Assembly: GCA_947623945.1 (NCBI GenBank)
Contig: CANQHU010000004.1
Location: 1-57,536, forward strand
Direction: 5' to 3'
From: an uncultured Clostridia bacterium
GTDB taxonomy: Bacteria > Bacillota > Clostridia > TANB77 > CAG-508
DNA length: 57,536 nucleotides
Shown: positions 1-7,615 of the stretch, piece by piece
Layout of the letters: every line of letters begins with the position of its first letter
Position numbering within the stretch: the first letter of the stretch is position 1
Notes under the pieces: model-generated
The model's input: only the letters and a program-made list of their open reading frames with translations
What the model was told of the DNA's origin: nothing
The model's database searches: none
Made by a program: the position numbers and the translations under genes

Positions 1-831
1 CTTTATTGTGAAACATAGCTAATTTGCTGTTTTTTTAGTTTGAAAATATATGTATGTTTTAATTCGCAAATCTACATTTACTTAAATTTTTTATTTATTT
101 TTTTATTAATTTTTTATATTTTTAATTAATTTTCTATTTTATATAATTTTAATTATTTAGTTTTATAAAAAATTTTATTTTTACAATTTTAATTATTTAT
201 TCTTATCAAAATTTTATTTTTACAATTTTAATTATTTACTCTTATCAAAATTTTTTTCTATTTTATTTTTTAGCATTTATAATATTTTTATTTATTTTCT
301 TTTTATCTTATTTTTAGAATTTACGATTATAATTAATTTTTTATTTTATTTTTTAATCTTATTTTTTTATAATTATTTTTATATTTTTTTATAAATATAT
401 TTTATTTTAATTATTTATCTATTAAGTTTCTATTCGTTCAAATAATGTTTTATATATAGCATAGAAAATTTACGCTTTTTCATTTTCCATTTTTTCCCAT
501 TATTGTGTCTTTTTCTTTTTTATATGATCCATTTCTCATTTTATTTTGATGTTATGTCTACTGTTTGATTTTTTTGCCAATTTCTCCTCTTTTACTTTTT
601 TCCCTTAGCTTTGCTTTGTATTTTTTCCTGTATAAACACTTCTTTTTGTTTAGATCACTGTAAACTGAGTTCTCATTTATAATATTCTTATTACTTTTTT
701 GTATTTATAGCATCTTTTTCCTTTTTTATGTTTTTAACTTTTTGAGTTTTCAATTATACTTTTTTTCTTAAATTTTTTATTTATTTTTTTATATTTTTTA
801 CTTATTTTTTTATTTTTGTTATTGTCAATAC

Positions 832-881
832 AAAAATGTACAATTTGGGTAAAATATTTTTGTACAAAATTGTACATTTTT
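832..881. other. Perfect 15-bp inverted repeat
   Basis: The arms 832-846 (AAAAATGTACAATTT) and 867-881 (its exact complement) are separated by 20 nt. A further TTTTTGTACAA follows near 891. There is no adjacent gene. It could be a protein-binding palindrome or the relic of an element end. Confidence 0.4.
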
Positions 882-2351
882 ATTTAGTCCTTTTTGTACA
901 ATTTTATTTTGCCCTAATTTTTATTATTTCCTTTTATTTACTATTTTCTATCTTTTATTTTTTCTATCTTATTTTTTTATGTTTTAAAATTTTTTCTATC
1001 TGATTTTACTTTTAATTTTTTTCCATTTTACAATTTAATTTATTTTATTTTTATATTTTATTCTTATAATTAATTTTTTATTTACTTTTTAAATTTTATT
1101 TTTTTTATAATTAATATTTATTAACATTCAAACTTTTATTTTCTATAATTTAATTAATTATTTTTTTATTTTATTATTTATTAAAATAAAATTACTTTTT
1201 ATTTTTCTTTTTTGGTTTTTACTATAGCTTTTCTTTCAATAAATATTATAGAAATTTTTAGATTTTACAATTCCCATTTTATTCCATTTTTGTCTTTTTT
1301 CTTTTTGAAATGATTCATTTCTCATTTTATTTCGTTGTTATGTCTACCACTTAGTTTTTTTGTCAATTTTTCCGCTTTTACTTTTTTCCCTTAGTTTTGC
1401 TTTTTATTTTTTTGGATAAAAGTACTTCTTTTCTTTTTGATCAATGTAAACTGCGTTCACATTCATAATGTTGTTATTGCTTTTTTGTATTTGTAGCATC
1501 TTTTTCTTTTTTTATGTTTTTAACTTTTTAATTTTTCATTTATACTTTCTTCATTGAATTTTTTATTTATTTTTTTATATTTTTTAATTAATTTCCTATT
1601 TTATATTTTTTTATTATTTACTTTTATAATAAATTTTATTTTTTAATTTTAATTTTCTATTTTATTTTTTGTACCAATAATATTTTTATTTTTTATTTAC
1701 TATATTTTATTTTTTCTTTCTTATTTTTTATTTTTTTAAATTTTTTTCTACCTAATTTTACTTTTAATTTTATTTATTTTTTTATTTAATTTATTTTTTT
1801 ATCTTATTTTTATAATCTATTCTTGTAATTAATTTTTTATTTGCTTTTTTTAATTTTATTTTTGTCTAAATAATATTTATCCACTTTTAAATTTTTATTT
1901 TTTTATAATTTAATTAATTATTTTTTTATTTTATTATTTATTATAATAAAATTAATTTTTTATTTTTCCTTTTTGTTTTTACAATAGCTTTTCTTAAAAA
2001 AAAATATTATAGAAATTTTTAGATTTTGCAATTTCCATTTTATTCCATTTTTGTCTTTTTTCTTTTTAATACGATTCCTCTCTCATTTTATTTTGTTGTT
2101 ATGTTTACTGTTTGGACTTTTTGCCAATTTCTCCTCTTTTACTTTTTTCCCTTAGCTTTGCTTTCTATTTTTTCCTGTATAAACACTTCTTTTTGTTTGG
2201 ATCGCTGTAAACTGAGTCTGCATTTATAATGTTCTTATTACTTTTTTATATTTATAGTATCTTTTTTGTTTTTTACTTTTTTAACTTTTTGAGTTTTCAT
2301 TTATACTTTTTTACTTAAATTTTTTATTTATTTTTTTTTTATTTATTTTTT

Positions 2352-2387
2352 AAAAAAAGACTTAGAAGTACAAAATTCTTCTAAATC
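2352..2387 (-). terminator. Rho-independent terminator of the DGR operon
   Basis: On the minus strand the stem GATTTAGAAG/CTTCTAAGTC is followed by a run of seven T. It lies just past the stop of the last gene of the retroelement operon. A related hairpin follows the remnant of the same gene at 56038-56069. Confidence 0.75.
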
Positions 2388-2395
2388 TTTCTCTT

Positions 2396-2680
2396 TTATT
2401 GCTTTATACAATTAATCATTAAATTAACACCATCAATAAATCCTTGCTTATAAAAATCTTTGGTATATTGTGATATTTTTATACTATAATTTTCTTCGAT
2501 TTTTTCTAATGCTTTATTTAAGTCATTAGGTTTAGATGTGTTTTCTATTAATTTGTCTATATTAATATCTTTTATTTGTTCTTTTATTTTTTTGTTTGCT
2601 TGTTTTATTTTTTCATCTAATGTTTTTTCTTCTGCTTGATATATTAATTCTATCATATCTTTATATTTCATTTCTTCCAT
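2396..2680 (-). CDS. Small helical protein at the end of the DGR operon (unknown)
   Basis: A 94-residue protein rich in Lys, Glu and Ile that looks fully helical and probably coiled-coil, with no membrane segment. I do not recognise a family. The ATG is preceded by a strong AAGGAGG, so it is a real gene. It is the last gene of the minus-strand DGR operon, after the OB-fold gene. A frame-broken copy of its 3' half survives at 55888-56027 beside the second variable-protein cassette. That shows the gene belonged to the duplicated DGR block and supports a link with the retroelement. An accessory or structural role is inference only. Confidence 0.6.
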   Translation of the reverse strand: MEEMKYKDMIELIYQAEEKTLDEKIKQANKKIKEQIKDINIDKLIENTSKPNDLNKALEKIEENYSIKISQYTKDFYKQGFIDGVNLMINCIKQ

Positions 2681-2734
2681 TTTCTTGCCTCCTTGTTTAT
2701 ATTTTTTTACTTTATTTATTTTTTATTCATTTTT

Positions 2735-2980
2735 TTATAAAATATATATTTCATTTGCTATTACTTCCATTTTACTGTCTAATTCTCCTTCTATTGCAAC
2801 TATATTATTTTTATTTAATTTATTATAACATTTATCTGCTATTTTATTATGAGATTTTATTATTATTTTTTCATTATTTACTTGTAAAATAAATTTTGAA
2901 ATTGAAATTTTTTTATTGTCTAACATAAATTGAAATTCCACTTTACTTATTATTTTTCCTATTAAAAAACATCTATTCAT
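2735..2980 (-). CDS. SSB-like OB-fold protein downstream of the DGR template
   Basis: An 81-residue protein. It opens with MNRCFLIGKI, like the first strand of single-stranded-DNA-binding proteins (MNxVxLIGRL), and a later strand reads IVAIEGEL as in the SSB core. It lacks the long acidic C-terminal tail of housekeeping SSB and is shorter than the usual 110-170 residues. The start has a clear AAGGAG nine bases upstream. It lies just downstream of the RT and TR in the same direction. A role in handling template RNA or cDNA, or target single strands, during retrohoming is an inference from location. It could also be an unrelated mobile-element SSB. Confidence 0.6.
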   Translation of the reverse strand: MNRCFLIGKIISKVEFQFMLDNKKISISKFILQVNNEKIIIKSHNKIADKCYNKLNKNNIVAIEGELDSKMEVIANEIYIL

Positions 2981-3009
2981 GACTTTCTCCTTGTATAATT
3001 TTTTTTCAT

Positions 3010-3053
3010 AAAATAGATATATTTAGAATTTTTATTCCTACTAATATCTATTT
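3010..3053. other. Inverted repeat between TR and the OB-fold gene
   Basis: AAAATAGATAT at the left is matched by ATATCTATTTT at the right with an interior of about 20 nt. It lies between the DGR template repeat and the next gene. It may be the 3' fold that bounds the TR transcript, or a weak terminator. No further support is visible. Confidence 0.4.
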
Positions 3054-3156
3054 TATTGATACTTTTTTACCTTTTATTTGGAAGGAACAAATCCCTTTAA
3101 TATCTAATACTTCGTTGTATATTTTCCTTAAAAAATATAATCTAGAAAAATATTAG

Positions 3157-3290
3157 AGCTGGGCGAAACGAATTGTTGTTGTTGGCATTGGTCGTATTGT
3201 TGTTGTTGCGGTTAGAAGCTGGATTATTAGAACTGTCATTGTTGAAATTGCCTCCTCTATTGCTACAAGGATTGTTAGTATTCGCGGTTT
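3157..3290 (-). other. DGR template repeat (TR), 134 bp
   Basis: The minus-strand reading of this non-coding segment is rich in AAC/AAT. It aligns without gaps over 134 bp to VR1 (7616-7749) and VR2 (55523-55656). Against VR1 I count about 23 differences, all at TR adenines. Against VR2 I count about 19 at adenines and three elsewhere. Adenine-specific difference is the signature of DGR mutagenic retrohoming. The TR lies immediately downstream of the reverse transcriptase gene. The shared 3' end TTCGTTTCGCCCAGCT would be the initiation-of-mutagenic-homology end. Confidence 0.95.
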
Positions 3291-3300
3291 TGATTTGTCC

Positions 3301-4314
3301 CTATTTTTCTACATAAAATAATTTTTCTAATAAATTTTTTGTATTTGCATATTTTATATATCCCATATGACCTGCTAAATATTTTTTTGCTTGTTTGCTC
3401 CCTATATTTCCATTTTTTATTTCTTGTTTTAAAAATTTTATTTTCTTTTTTAATCTTCTTTTCCCTTTGTCTCTTATTTTCATTCGATAAGCATTTATTT
3501 TATATCCACAAAAATTCACTCCTTGCTTTGCTTTAAAAATTTGAGTTTTTTTATTTAATTCTAGTTCTAAGTTTTCTTTTAAAAATCTTTTTATTTTTTC
3601 TAATGCTTCTTTGGCTTGTTTTTTTGTTTCTACTATTAAAATGCTATCATCCATATATCTTACATAATATTTTATTTTCAAATTATGTTTTATGTATTGA
3701 TCTACTTCATTTAAATATATATTTGCAAACATTTGTGATGTATAATTTCCAATTTCTAGCCCTTTTACTCTTTTTTGTGCAAAAAGAATTTCTTTTATTA
3801 GCCATAATAAATTTTTATCCTTTATTTTTCTTTCTAGTATTTTTAATAATATATTTTTATTAATATTATCAAAATATTTAGAAACATCCATTTTTAAAAT
3901 ATAATATTCTTTCCATATCATATTACAATGTTTTAGCATATTTTGCATAGAAATTGCTGCTTTATGCATTCCTTTATTTTTTAAACAGGCATAAGAATTA
4001 TAAATAAATTGTGGTACAAATACTGGTATTAAAAAATTATCTACAACCCATCTATGAACAATTCTATCTATATATTTGGATTTTTCTATTTTTCTCAACT
4101 TCGGATCTGTTACATAAAATTCTGTGTATCCTCCATGCTTATATGTTTTATTTTTTAATTGTTCATATAGCCATAATATGTATTCTTCTTGTTTTAAATT
4201 AAATTGTATTATTTCTTTTTTATATCCTTTTCCCTTTTTTGATTTTATATGTGCTTCCATTAATTTTTCATATGTTAAATTTTTATAATAAACATTTCTA
4301 ATTGTTTTTGGCAT
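3301..4314 (-). CDS. DGR reverse transcriptase
   Basis: A 337-residue RT. The catalytic motif YVRYMDDS lies near residue 218, and the DGR-type motif IGNYTSQ is just before it (group II intron RTs have QG...SP here). The C-terminal thumb is short and basic, and there is no maturase or endonuclease domain. In DGRs this enzyme, with Avd, copies the TR RNA into cDNA with errors at adenines, which then replaces the VR of the target gene. The gene overlaps the end of avd by 17 nt, which suggests translational coupling, and is followed at once by the TR. The length is close to that of other DGR RTs. No frame break is present. Confidence 0.95.
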   Translation of the reverse strand: MPKTIRNVYYKNLTYEKLMEAHIKSKKGKGYKKEIIQFNLKQEEYILWLYEQLKNKTYKHGGYTEFYVTDPKLRKIEKSKYIDRIVHRWVVDNFLIPVFVPQFIYNSYACLKNKGMHKAAISMQNMLKHCNMIWKEYYILKMDVSKYFDNINKNILLKILERKIKDKNLLWLIKEILFAQKRVKGLEIGNYTSQMFANIYLNEVDQYIKHNLKIKYYVRYMDDSILIVETKKQAKEALEKIKRFLKENLELELNKKTQIFKAKQGVNFCGYKINAYRMKIRDKGKRRLKKKIKFLKQEIKNGNIGSKQAKKYLAGHMGYIKYANTKNLLEKLFYVEK

Positions 4315-4657
4315 AATATTTTATAAGTCCCCCTATTATTTTTCCTATTTCATATATTTGCTCTATTGCTATTTGAAATTTATGTTTATCTATCCATTTA
4401 TTTTCTTTCATTATTCTTAAATAAATTCTTTGTGCATTTAAATTACTATCTATTTTGTTTAAATAATACATTATTTTATTTTTTTCTATTTTATTTATCA
4501 TCATAATGTCTTGTAACATTTGATACATGCTAGACTTATATTCTGTTCCTATGCTAAATTTTTCCGTTCTTGGTAGCTTAAAAATTATTTGTAAAATATA
4601 TTTTATATAATTTTCTGTTTTTGGTATTAATATTAATTTATTTTCTTTTTCTTTCAT
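4298..4657 (-). CDS. avd: Avd-like accessory variability protein
   Basis: A 119-residue, all-helical, basic protein of the four-helix-bundle type (Avd/bAvd family) that precedes DGR reverse transcriptases. Avd forms a pentameric barrel that binds RT and TR RNA and is needed for cDNA synthesis in the Bordetella phage system. Here it starts at an ATG behind an AAAGGG element and overlaps the RT gene by 17 nt. Family assignment rests on size, helical pattern and position rather than on a diagnostic motif. The IS21 element begins 34 bp upstream of its start, separating it from the MutS-like gene that originally preceded it by about 12 bp. Confidence 0.8.
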   Translation of the reverse strand: MKEKENKLILIPKTENYIKYILQIIFKLPRTEKFSIGTEYKSSMYQMLQDIMMINKIEKNKIMYYLNKIDSNLNAQRIYLRIMKENKWIDKHKFQIAIEQIYEIGKIIGGLIKYYAKNN

Positions 4658-4734
4658 TGTTTCATCCCTTTAATTTTCTATTTCATCTTTGTGTAAATGT
4701 TAAAATAAAACTGATAGAAAAATTCAAAATAAAA

Positions 4735-4760
4735 TTGATAGAATTCTATCAGTTTTTTTG
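4735..4760 (+). terminator. Hairpin with T-run inside the left IS21 end
   Basis: TTGATAGAA and TTCTATCAG form a near-perfect palindrome followed by seven T. It lies between the element end and istA, where it could stop incoming transcription. It may also serve as part of the transposase binding repeats. Confidence 0.5.
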
Positions 4761-4835
4761 ATGCAAAATTTAGTATAATTAATATATCTTTTCTCTTTTG
4801 AAAAAAGAAATAAAAATGGAAGGAGTTGGTAATTT

Positions 4836-6046
4836 ATGAGAAAAGATGTATTAAATTCAATAATTCAAATGGAGGAGGTGAAAAATTTGATTAATAAATC
4901 GGAAATTGCTAGAAGATTTAATTGTTCAATAAATACTGTAAATAAATATTTAAATATTCAAGAAAATAATAAATCAACTAGAAAGTATTATTCAAAATTA
5001 GATGATTTTAAAGGTATTGTAATTGAAAAAGTTGATGACTATTCTGCAAATGGTAGATCAATTTTTAACTTCATTAAAGATAAAGGATTTACCGGTTCAT
5101 ACGGAACTGTTTCAAAATTTATCAAGGAACACAAACAAGAAGAACAAAATAAAGCTACAATGAGATTTGAAACTACACCTGGTTTTCAGGCACAAGTTGA
5201 CTGGAAAGAAAATTTTAAAATAATAAATAAAGATGGAAAAGAATTTGAAATAAATATATTTTTAATGATTTTAGGCTATTCAAGATATAAATATATTGAA
5301 TTAACATTAGATAAAACACAAGATACTTTGTTTGAATGTATTATTCATGCCTGTAATGCTTTTCGGTGGAGTACCTCATGAAGTTCTTTTCGATAATATG
5401 GCAACTGTTGTTGATAGATTATCTTCTACATATAGAGCAGTTGTAATAAATAAAAAATTTGCTCAATTTGCAAAAGATGTAGGTTTTGTTGTAAATACTT
5501 GTAGACCATATAGACCGCAAACAAAAGGTAAAGTTGAGTGTGTTGCTAAACTAATGGATAGGCTTAAAGTATATAATAAAGAATTTGTAACAATTGAAGA
5601 ATTAGATGATATTGTTAATAAACTAATGAAAGAAATAAATAATGAAGATATTAATTTTGTAGAGAAACCTGTTGATAGATTAAAGGAAGAACAGAAGTAT
5701 TTAAGTTCTTTACCATCAATAGATTGTATAAGCCAATATTTCCGCCAAAATAAAGGCTATAAAGTTTCTAAAGAATCTATGATTACATATAAAAAACATA
5801 AATATTCTGTTCCCATTAAATATATTGGTGAGTACCTAACAGTTTCTGAAAATGAAGATACTCTTAATATATATTATACAACAGATTTGATTGCAAGTCA
5901 TAAAATTTCACGGAAAATATTTAAATTACAGAAAAGAGCATGTTCATGAAATATTAAAATCTGATGCATTAAAAACAAAATCAGATGAAAAAATAGATGA
6001 ATTTATAGAAGAAAATTTAAAAAAAATGGATATATTTTTAAGTTAG
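4836..6046 (+). CDS. istA: IS21 transposase IstA, read through two CGG +1 sites
   Basis: The transposase of the IS21 pair: an HTH near residues 18-40, then an integrase core (QAQVDWKE..., later LFDNM and PYRPQTKGKVE) and a C-terminal beta domain. The conceptual frame breaks twice, at CGG 5364-5366 and CGG 5911-5913. Skipping the C in each case gives one protein of about 402 residues, a normal IstA length. It restores the conserved AFGGVPHEVLFDN block and a C-terminal GKYLNYRKEH segment. The start ATG follows an AAGGAG. It ends three bases before istB. If the CGG rule is real the gene is functional; otherwise it is a pseudogene with two identical-type lesions. Confidence 0.85.
5364..5366 (+). 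other. CGG +1 shift site 1 (istA)
   Basis: The zero frame reads TTT CGG TGG and stops at 5379-5381. Skipping C5364 gives TTT GGT GGA and restores F-G-G-V-P of the transposase core. Confidence 0.8.
5911..5913 (+). other. CGG +1 shift site 2 (istA)
   Basis: The zero frame reads TCA CGG AAA and stops at 5947-5949. Skipping C5911 gives TCA GGA AAA and 44 further codons to TAG 6044-6046, just before istB. Confidence 0.8.
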
Positions 6047-6049
6047 GAG

Positions 6050-6817
6050 ATGAAATATAAAATGATTAATTACAATAAATTAATGAACAATTTAGAAACA
6101 TTAAAATTAGATAAAATGGTAAATTTTTTACCAAACTATTTAGAAAGCATAAAAACACAAGATATATCAATAGTAGATATATTGTATAGATTAACTGAAG
6201 AAGAAATAAAATACAGAGATGAAAGAGCATCAAAGATACAAGTATCAGTAGCAGGATTTCCATTTGAGAAAGAAATAAAAGATTTTGATTTTTCATATCA
6301 GCCTGGAATAAATAAACAACAAATGTTAGAATTAGAGAGTTTAAGATTTATGGAAAATAAAGAAAATGTACTATTTGTTGGTTCGAGTGGAGTTGGAAAA
6401 ACTCATCTAGCAATAAGTTTAGGGATAGCAGCAGCCAAAAAAAGATATTTAACATATTTCATTTCATGTCATGACTTAATAATGCAATTAAAGAAAGCAC
6501 ATAATGAAAACAGATTAGAACAAAGATTAAAGCAATTTTGTAAATATAGATTGTTAATAATAGATGAAATTGGATATTTACCAGTAGATAGAGATGGAGC
6601 AAATTTATTTTTTCAGTTAATAGCAAAAAGATATGAAGAGAATTCAACAATAATAACAACAAATCAACCATTTTCAAAATGGGGTGAAGTATTTAGTGAT
6701 AATACGTTAGCAAATGCAATATTAGACAGATTATTACATCATTCCAGTGTAATAAAAATAACAGGACAATCTTATCGATTAAAAGATAAATTAGATGAAA
6801 TTGAAAATAGAAAATAA
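6050..6817 (+). CDS. istB: IS21 transposition ATPase IstB
   Basis: A 255-residue AAA+ ATPase related to DnaC. Walker A GSSGVGKTH lies near residue 107, Walker B LLIIDEIGYLP near 166, and a C-terminal arginine-rich RLLHHS region follows. IstB selects target DNA and activates IstA. It sits three bases downstream of istA with the start ATG preceded by TTAGGAGATG, a typical coupled arrangement. Full length, with no in-frame CGG. ORFs on the opposite strand here are shadows. Confidence 0.93.
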   Translation: MKYKMINYNKLMNNLETLKLDKMVNFLPNYLESIKTQDISIVDILYRLTEEEIKYRDERASKIQVSVAGFPFEKEIKDFDFSYQPGINKQQMLELESLRFMENKENVLFVGSSGVGKTHLAISLGIAAAKKRYLTYFISCHDLIMQLKKAHNENRLEQRLKQFCKYRLLIIDEIGYLPVDRDGANLFFQLIAKRYEENSTIITTNQPFSKWGEVFSDNTLANAILDRLLHHSSVIKITGQSYRLKDKLDEIENRK

Positions 6818-6828
6818 AAAATATAAAT

Positions 6829-6865
6829 ACCAGAAAATGGTAAAAACATAATACCATTTTCTGGT
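6829..6865 (+). terminator. 14-bp perfect stem after istB
   Basis: ACCAGAAAATGGTA (6829-6842) pairs with TACCATTTTCTGGT (6852-6865). There is no long T-run, so it may act as a transcript-stabilising or stop hairpin of the IS. Confidence 0.5.
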
Positions 6866-6892
6866 AAAAGGACATTGAATTTTTTTATCAAT

Positions 6893-7336
6893 TTAACTTT
6901 GTATTTTTTTATCAATTTTATATTGACTTTTACATTTGTACAATTCCTTTAATGCTTCCATGTATTTATCTGGCTTTTTATATTCTTTTTTTCCTTTTAA
7001 ACAAGTATAGCAATTATTGTTGTATTGAAAAATTTTATTATTGTTTTTACCATTATAGTCCATCAAAATTTCTAGTTTATTACTTTCTTGATTAAAATAA
7101 AAAACTATAAAACTATATCTCTGCTGACATATTAAATCTGTATATTTTTCTAATGAATTTATTGGAAAACCAACTTTGCATATTTCTGATTTTAAACAAT
7201 TTAACTTTAAACCAAGTATTTTATTTAATAATATTGCATCTCTACCTATAGCTGTATAAAATTTTCCTACATTGCATAGTACTATTTTACTTTCATTTTT
7301 TTCTTGTAAAAATTCCATCATTTGACTAAAACTCAA
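6893..7336 (-). CDS. MutS-I-like DGR accessory protein (MSL), tail altered by IS21
   Basis: About 147 residues. The segment KIVLCNVGKFYTAIGRDAI resembles the mismatch-recognition domain I of MutS (GDFYE..., A..DA). MutS-like small proteins are a known accessory class in some DGRs. I prefer the TTG start at 7334-7336, because AAAGGTGG lies eight bases upstream; in-frame GTGs at 7343-7348 overlap that site. The last ~10 codons (SQYKIDKKIQS) come from the IS21 end. Joining the sequences across the element restores ...ELYKDEIEN and a stop about 12 nt before avd. So MSL, avd and RT formed one compact operon before insertion. Its function in DGRs is not established. Confidence 0.75.
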   Translation of the reverse strand: MSFSQMMEFLQEKNESKIVLCNVGKFYTAIGRDAILLNKILGLKLNCLKSEICKVGFPINSLEKYTDLICQQRYSFIVFYFNQESNKLEILMDYNGKNNNKIFQYNNNCYTCLKGKKEYKKPDKYMEALKELYKCKSQYKIDKKIQS

Positions 7337-7356
7337 AAAATTCACCACCTTTCTCG

Positions 7357-7388
7357 CGTTTTTTGTGCTTTAAAATGCACAAAAAACG
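7357..7388 (-). promoter_or_regulatory. Alternative hairpin competing with the post-VR1 terminator
   Basis: Two perfect 12-nt arms (7357-7368 and 7377-7388, CGTTTTTTGTGC and its complement) enclose 8 nt. On the minus strand the left arm contains the T-run of the terminator at 7379-7402. Pairing of that run downstream would compete with termination, just upstream of the MSL ribosome site. This is an attenuator-like layout; the function is inferred. Confidence 0.45.
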
Positions 7389-7402
7389 CCACGTCAGTGG
7401 CG
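7379..7402 (-). terminator. Terminator after the VR1 gene
   Basis: On the minus strand CGCCAC-TGAC-GTGGCG is followed by six T. It lies between the VR1 gene and MSL, so the retroelement genes would depend on read-through. Confidence 0.75.
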
Positions 7403-7430
7403 CCACGAGAGTACAGAAAATTTTCCTACT

Positions 7431-7500
7431 GATACCATTATGAGTAAACTCATATGGCATCAAGCAGAAAATTTTCCTGCTTGAGTGGCCTATTTGCCAC
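7431..7500 (-). other. Chain of three hairpins downstream of the VR1 gene
   Basis: Three foldable segments follow one another: 7431-7461 (ATGAGT/ACTCAT core), 7461-7483 (CAAGCAG/CTGCTTG) and 7485-7500 (GTGGC/GCCAC). The same chain is kept downstream of the VR2 gene (about 55770-55840), although coding constraint is absent. This suggests a structured RNA or a DNA recognition region. Confidence 0.5.
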
Positions 7501-7584
7501 CCAAGCCTTTCCTATTCAATTATAGCATATTAAAGCTACTTTTTCTATTGTTTAAATTTTGGTTTTCACAGAGTTCAGTCCTAC

Positions 7585-7615
7585 TTGTACTGAAAATACT
7601 AAATTTTCAGTACAA
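7585..7615 (-). other. Perfect hairpin abutting VR1
   Basis: Arms 7585-7597 (TTGTACTGAAAAT) and 7603-7615 are exact complements over 13 bp with a 5-nt loop. The hairpin touches the last base of VR1. In the Bordetella phage DGR a hairpin/cruciform just past the VR is needed for efficient retrohoming, so this is a likely counterpart. A weaker 7-bp version follows VR2 at 55659-55683. Confidence 0.75.

Larger units (their letters stand above)
1..2395. repeat. AT-rich gene-free region with three tandem copies of a ~770-bp unit
   Basis: No convincing gene is present. Three diverged copies of one segment lie at about 482-800, 1268-1585 and 2030-2335. They are recognised by the shared string TTTTACTTTTTTCCCTTAG near 588, 1376 and 2138, which gives a period of about 770-790 bp. 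The minus strand of each copy carries a similar stretch of about 45 codons, lysine-rich and containing NSVY/NAVY followed by KKK/EKK. It has no good start, and copies 2 and 3 have internal stops, so it looks like decayed or never-coding sequence. The spacers are low-complexity A/T runs. Function is unknown. Confidence 0.6.
4692..6934 (+). mobile_element. IS21-family insertion sequence
   Basis: The element carries istA and istB in tandem and has terminal inverted repeats. The left end (from 4692) and the complement of the right end (to 6934) both begin TGTAAA and contain repeated ATAAAAnTGATA blocks, as expected for the multiple repeats at IS21 ends. A 4-bp direct repeat TTTG flanks it (4688-4691 and 6935-6938), fitting an IS21 target duplication. 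It inserted into the last codons of the MutS-like DGR gene, opposite to the DGR operon. Removing it restores a continuous reading frame there. Confidence 0.9.

Noticed and set aside
2026-2229. A 67-codon plus-strand ORF in the repeat region
   Set aside because: Phe/Leu-rich translation of T-rich low-complexity DNA, no ribosome site, not kept in the other repeat copies.
3157-3290. Small ORFs through the template repeat
   Set aside because: The segment is a non-coding DGR template; frames there have no ribosome site and mirror the VR coding sequence.
4836-5949. Classical -1 programmed frameshift of IS transposases
   Set aside because: The breaks lack an A6G/A7-type slippery run, require +1, and match the host CGG sites.
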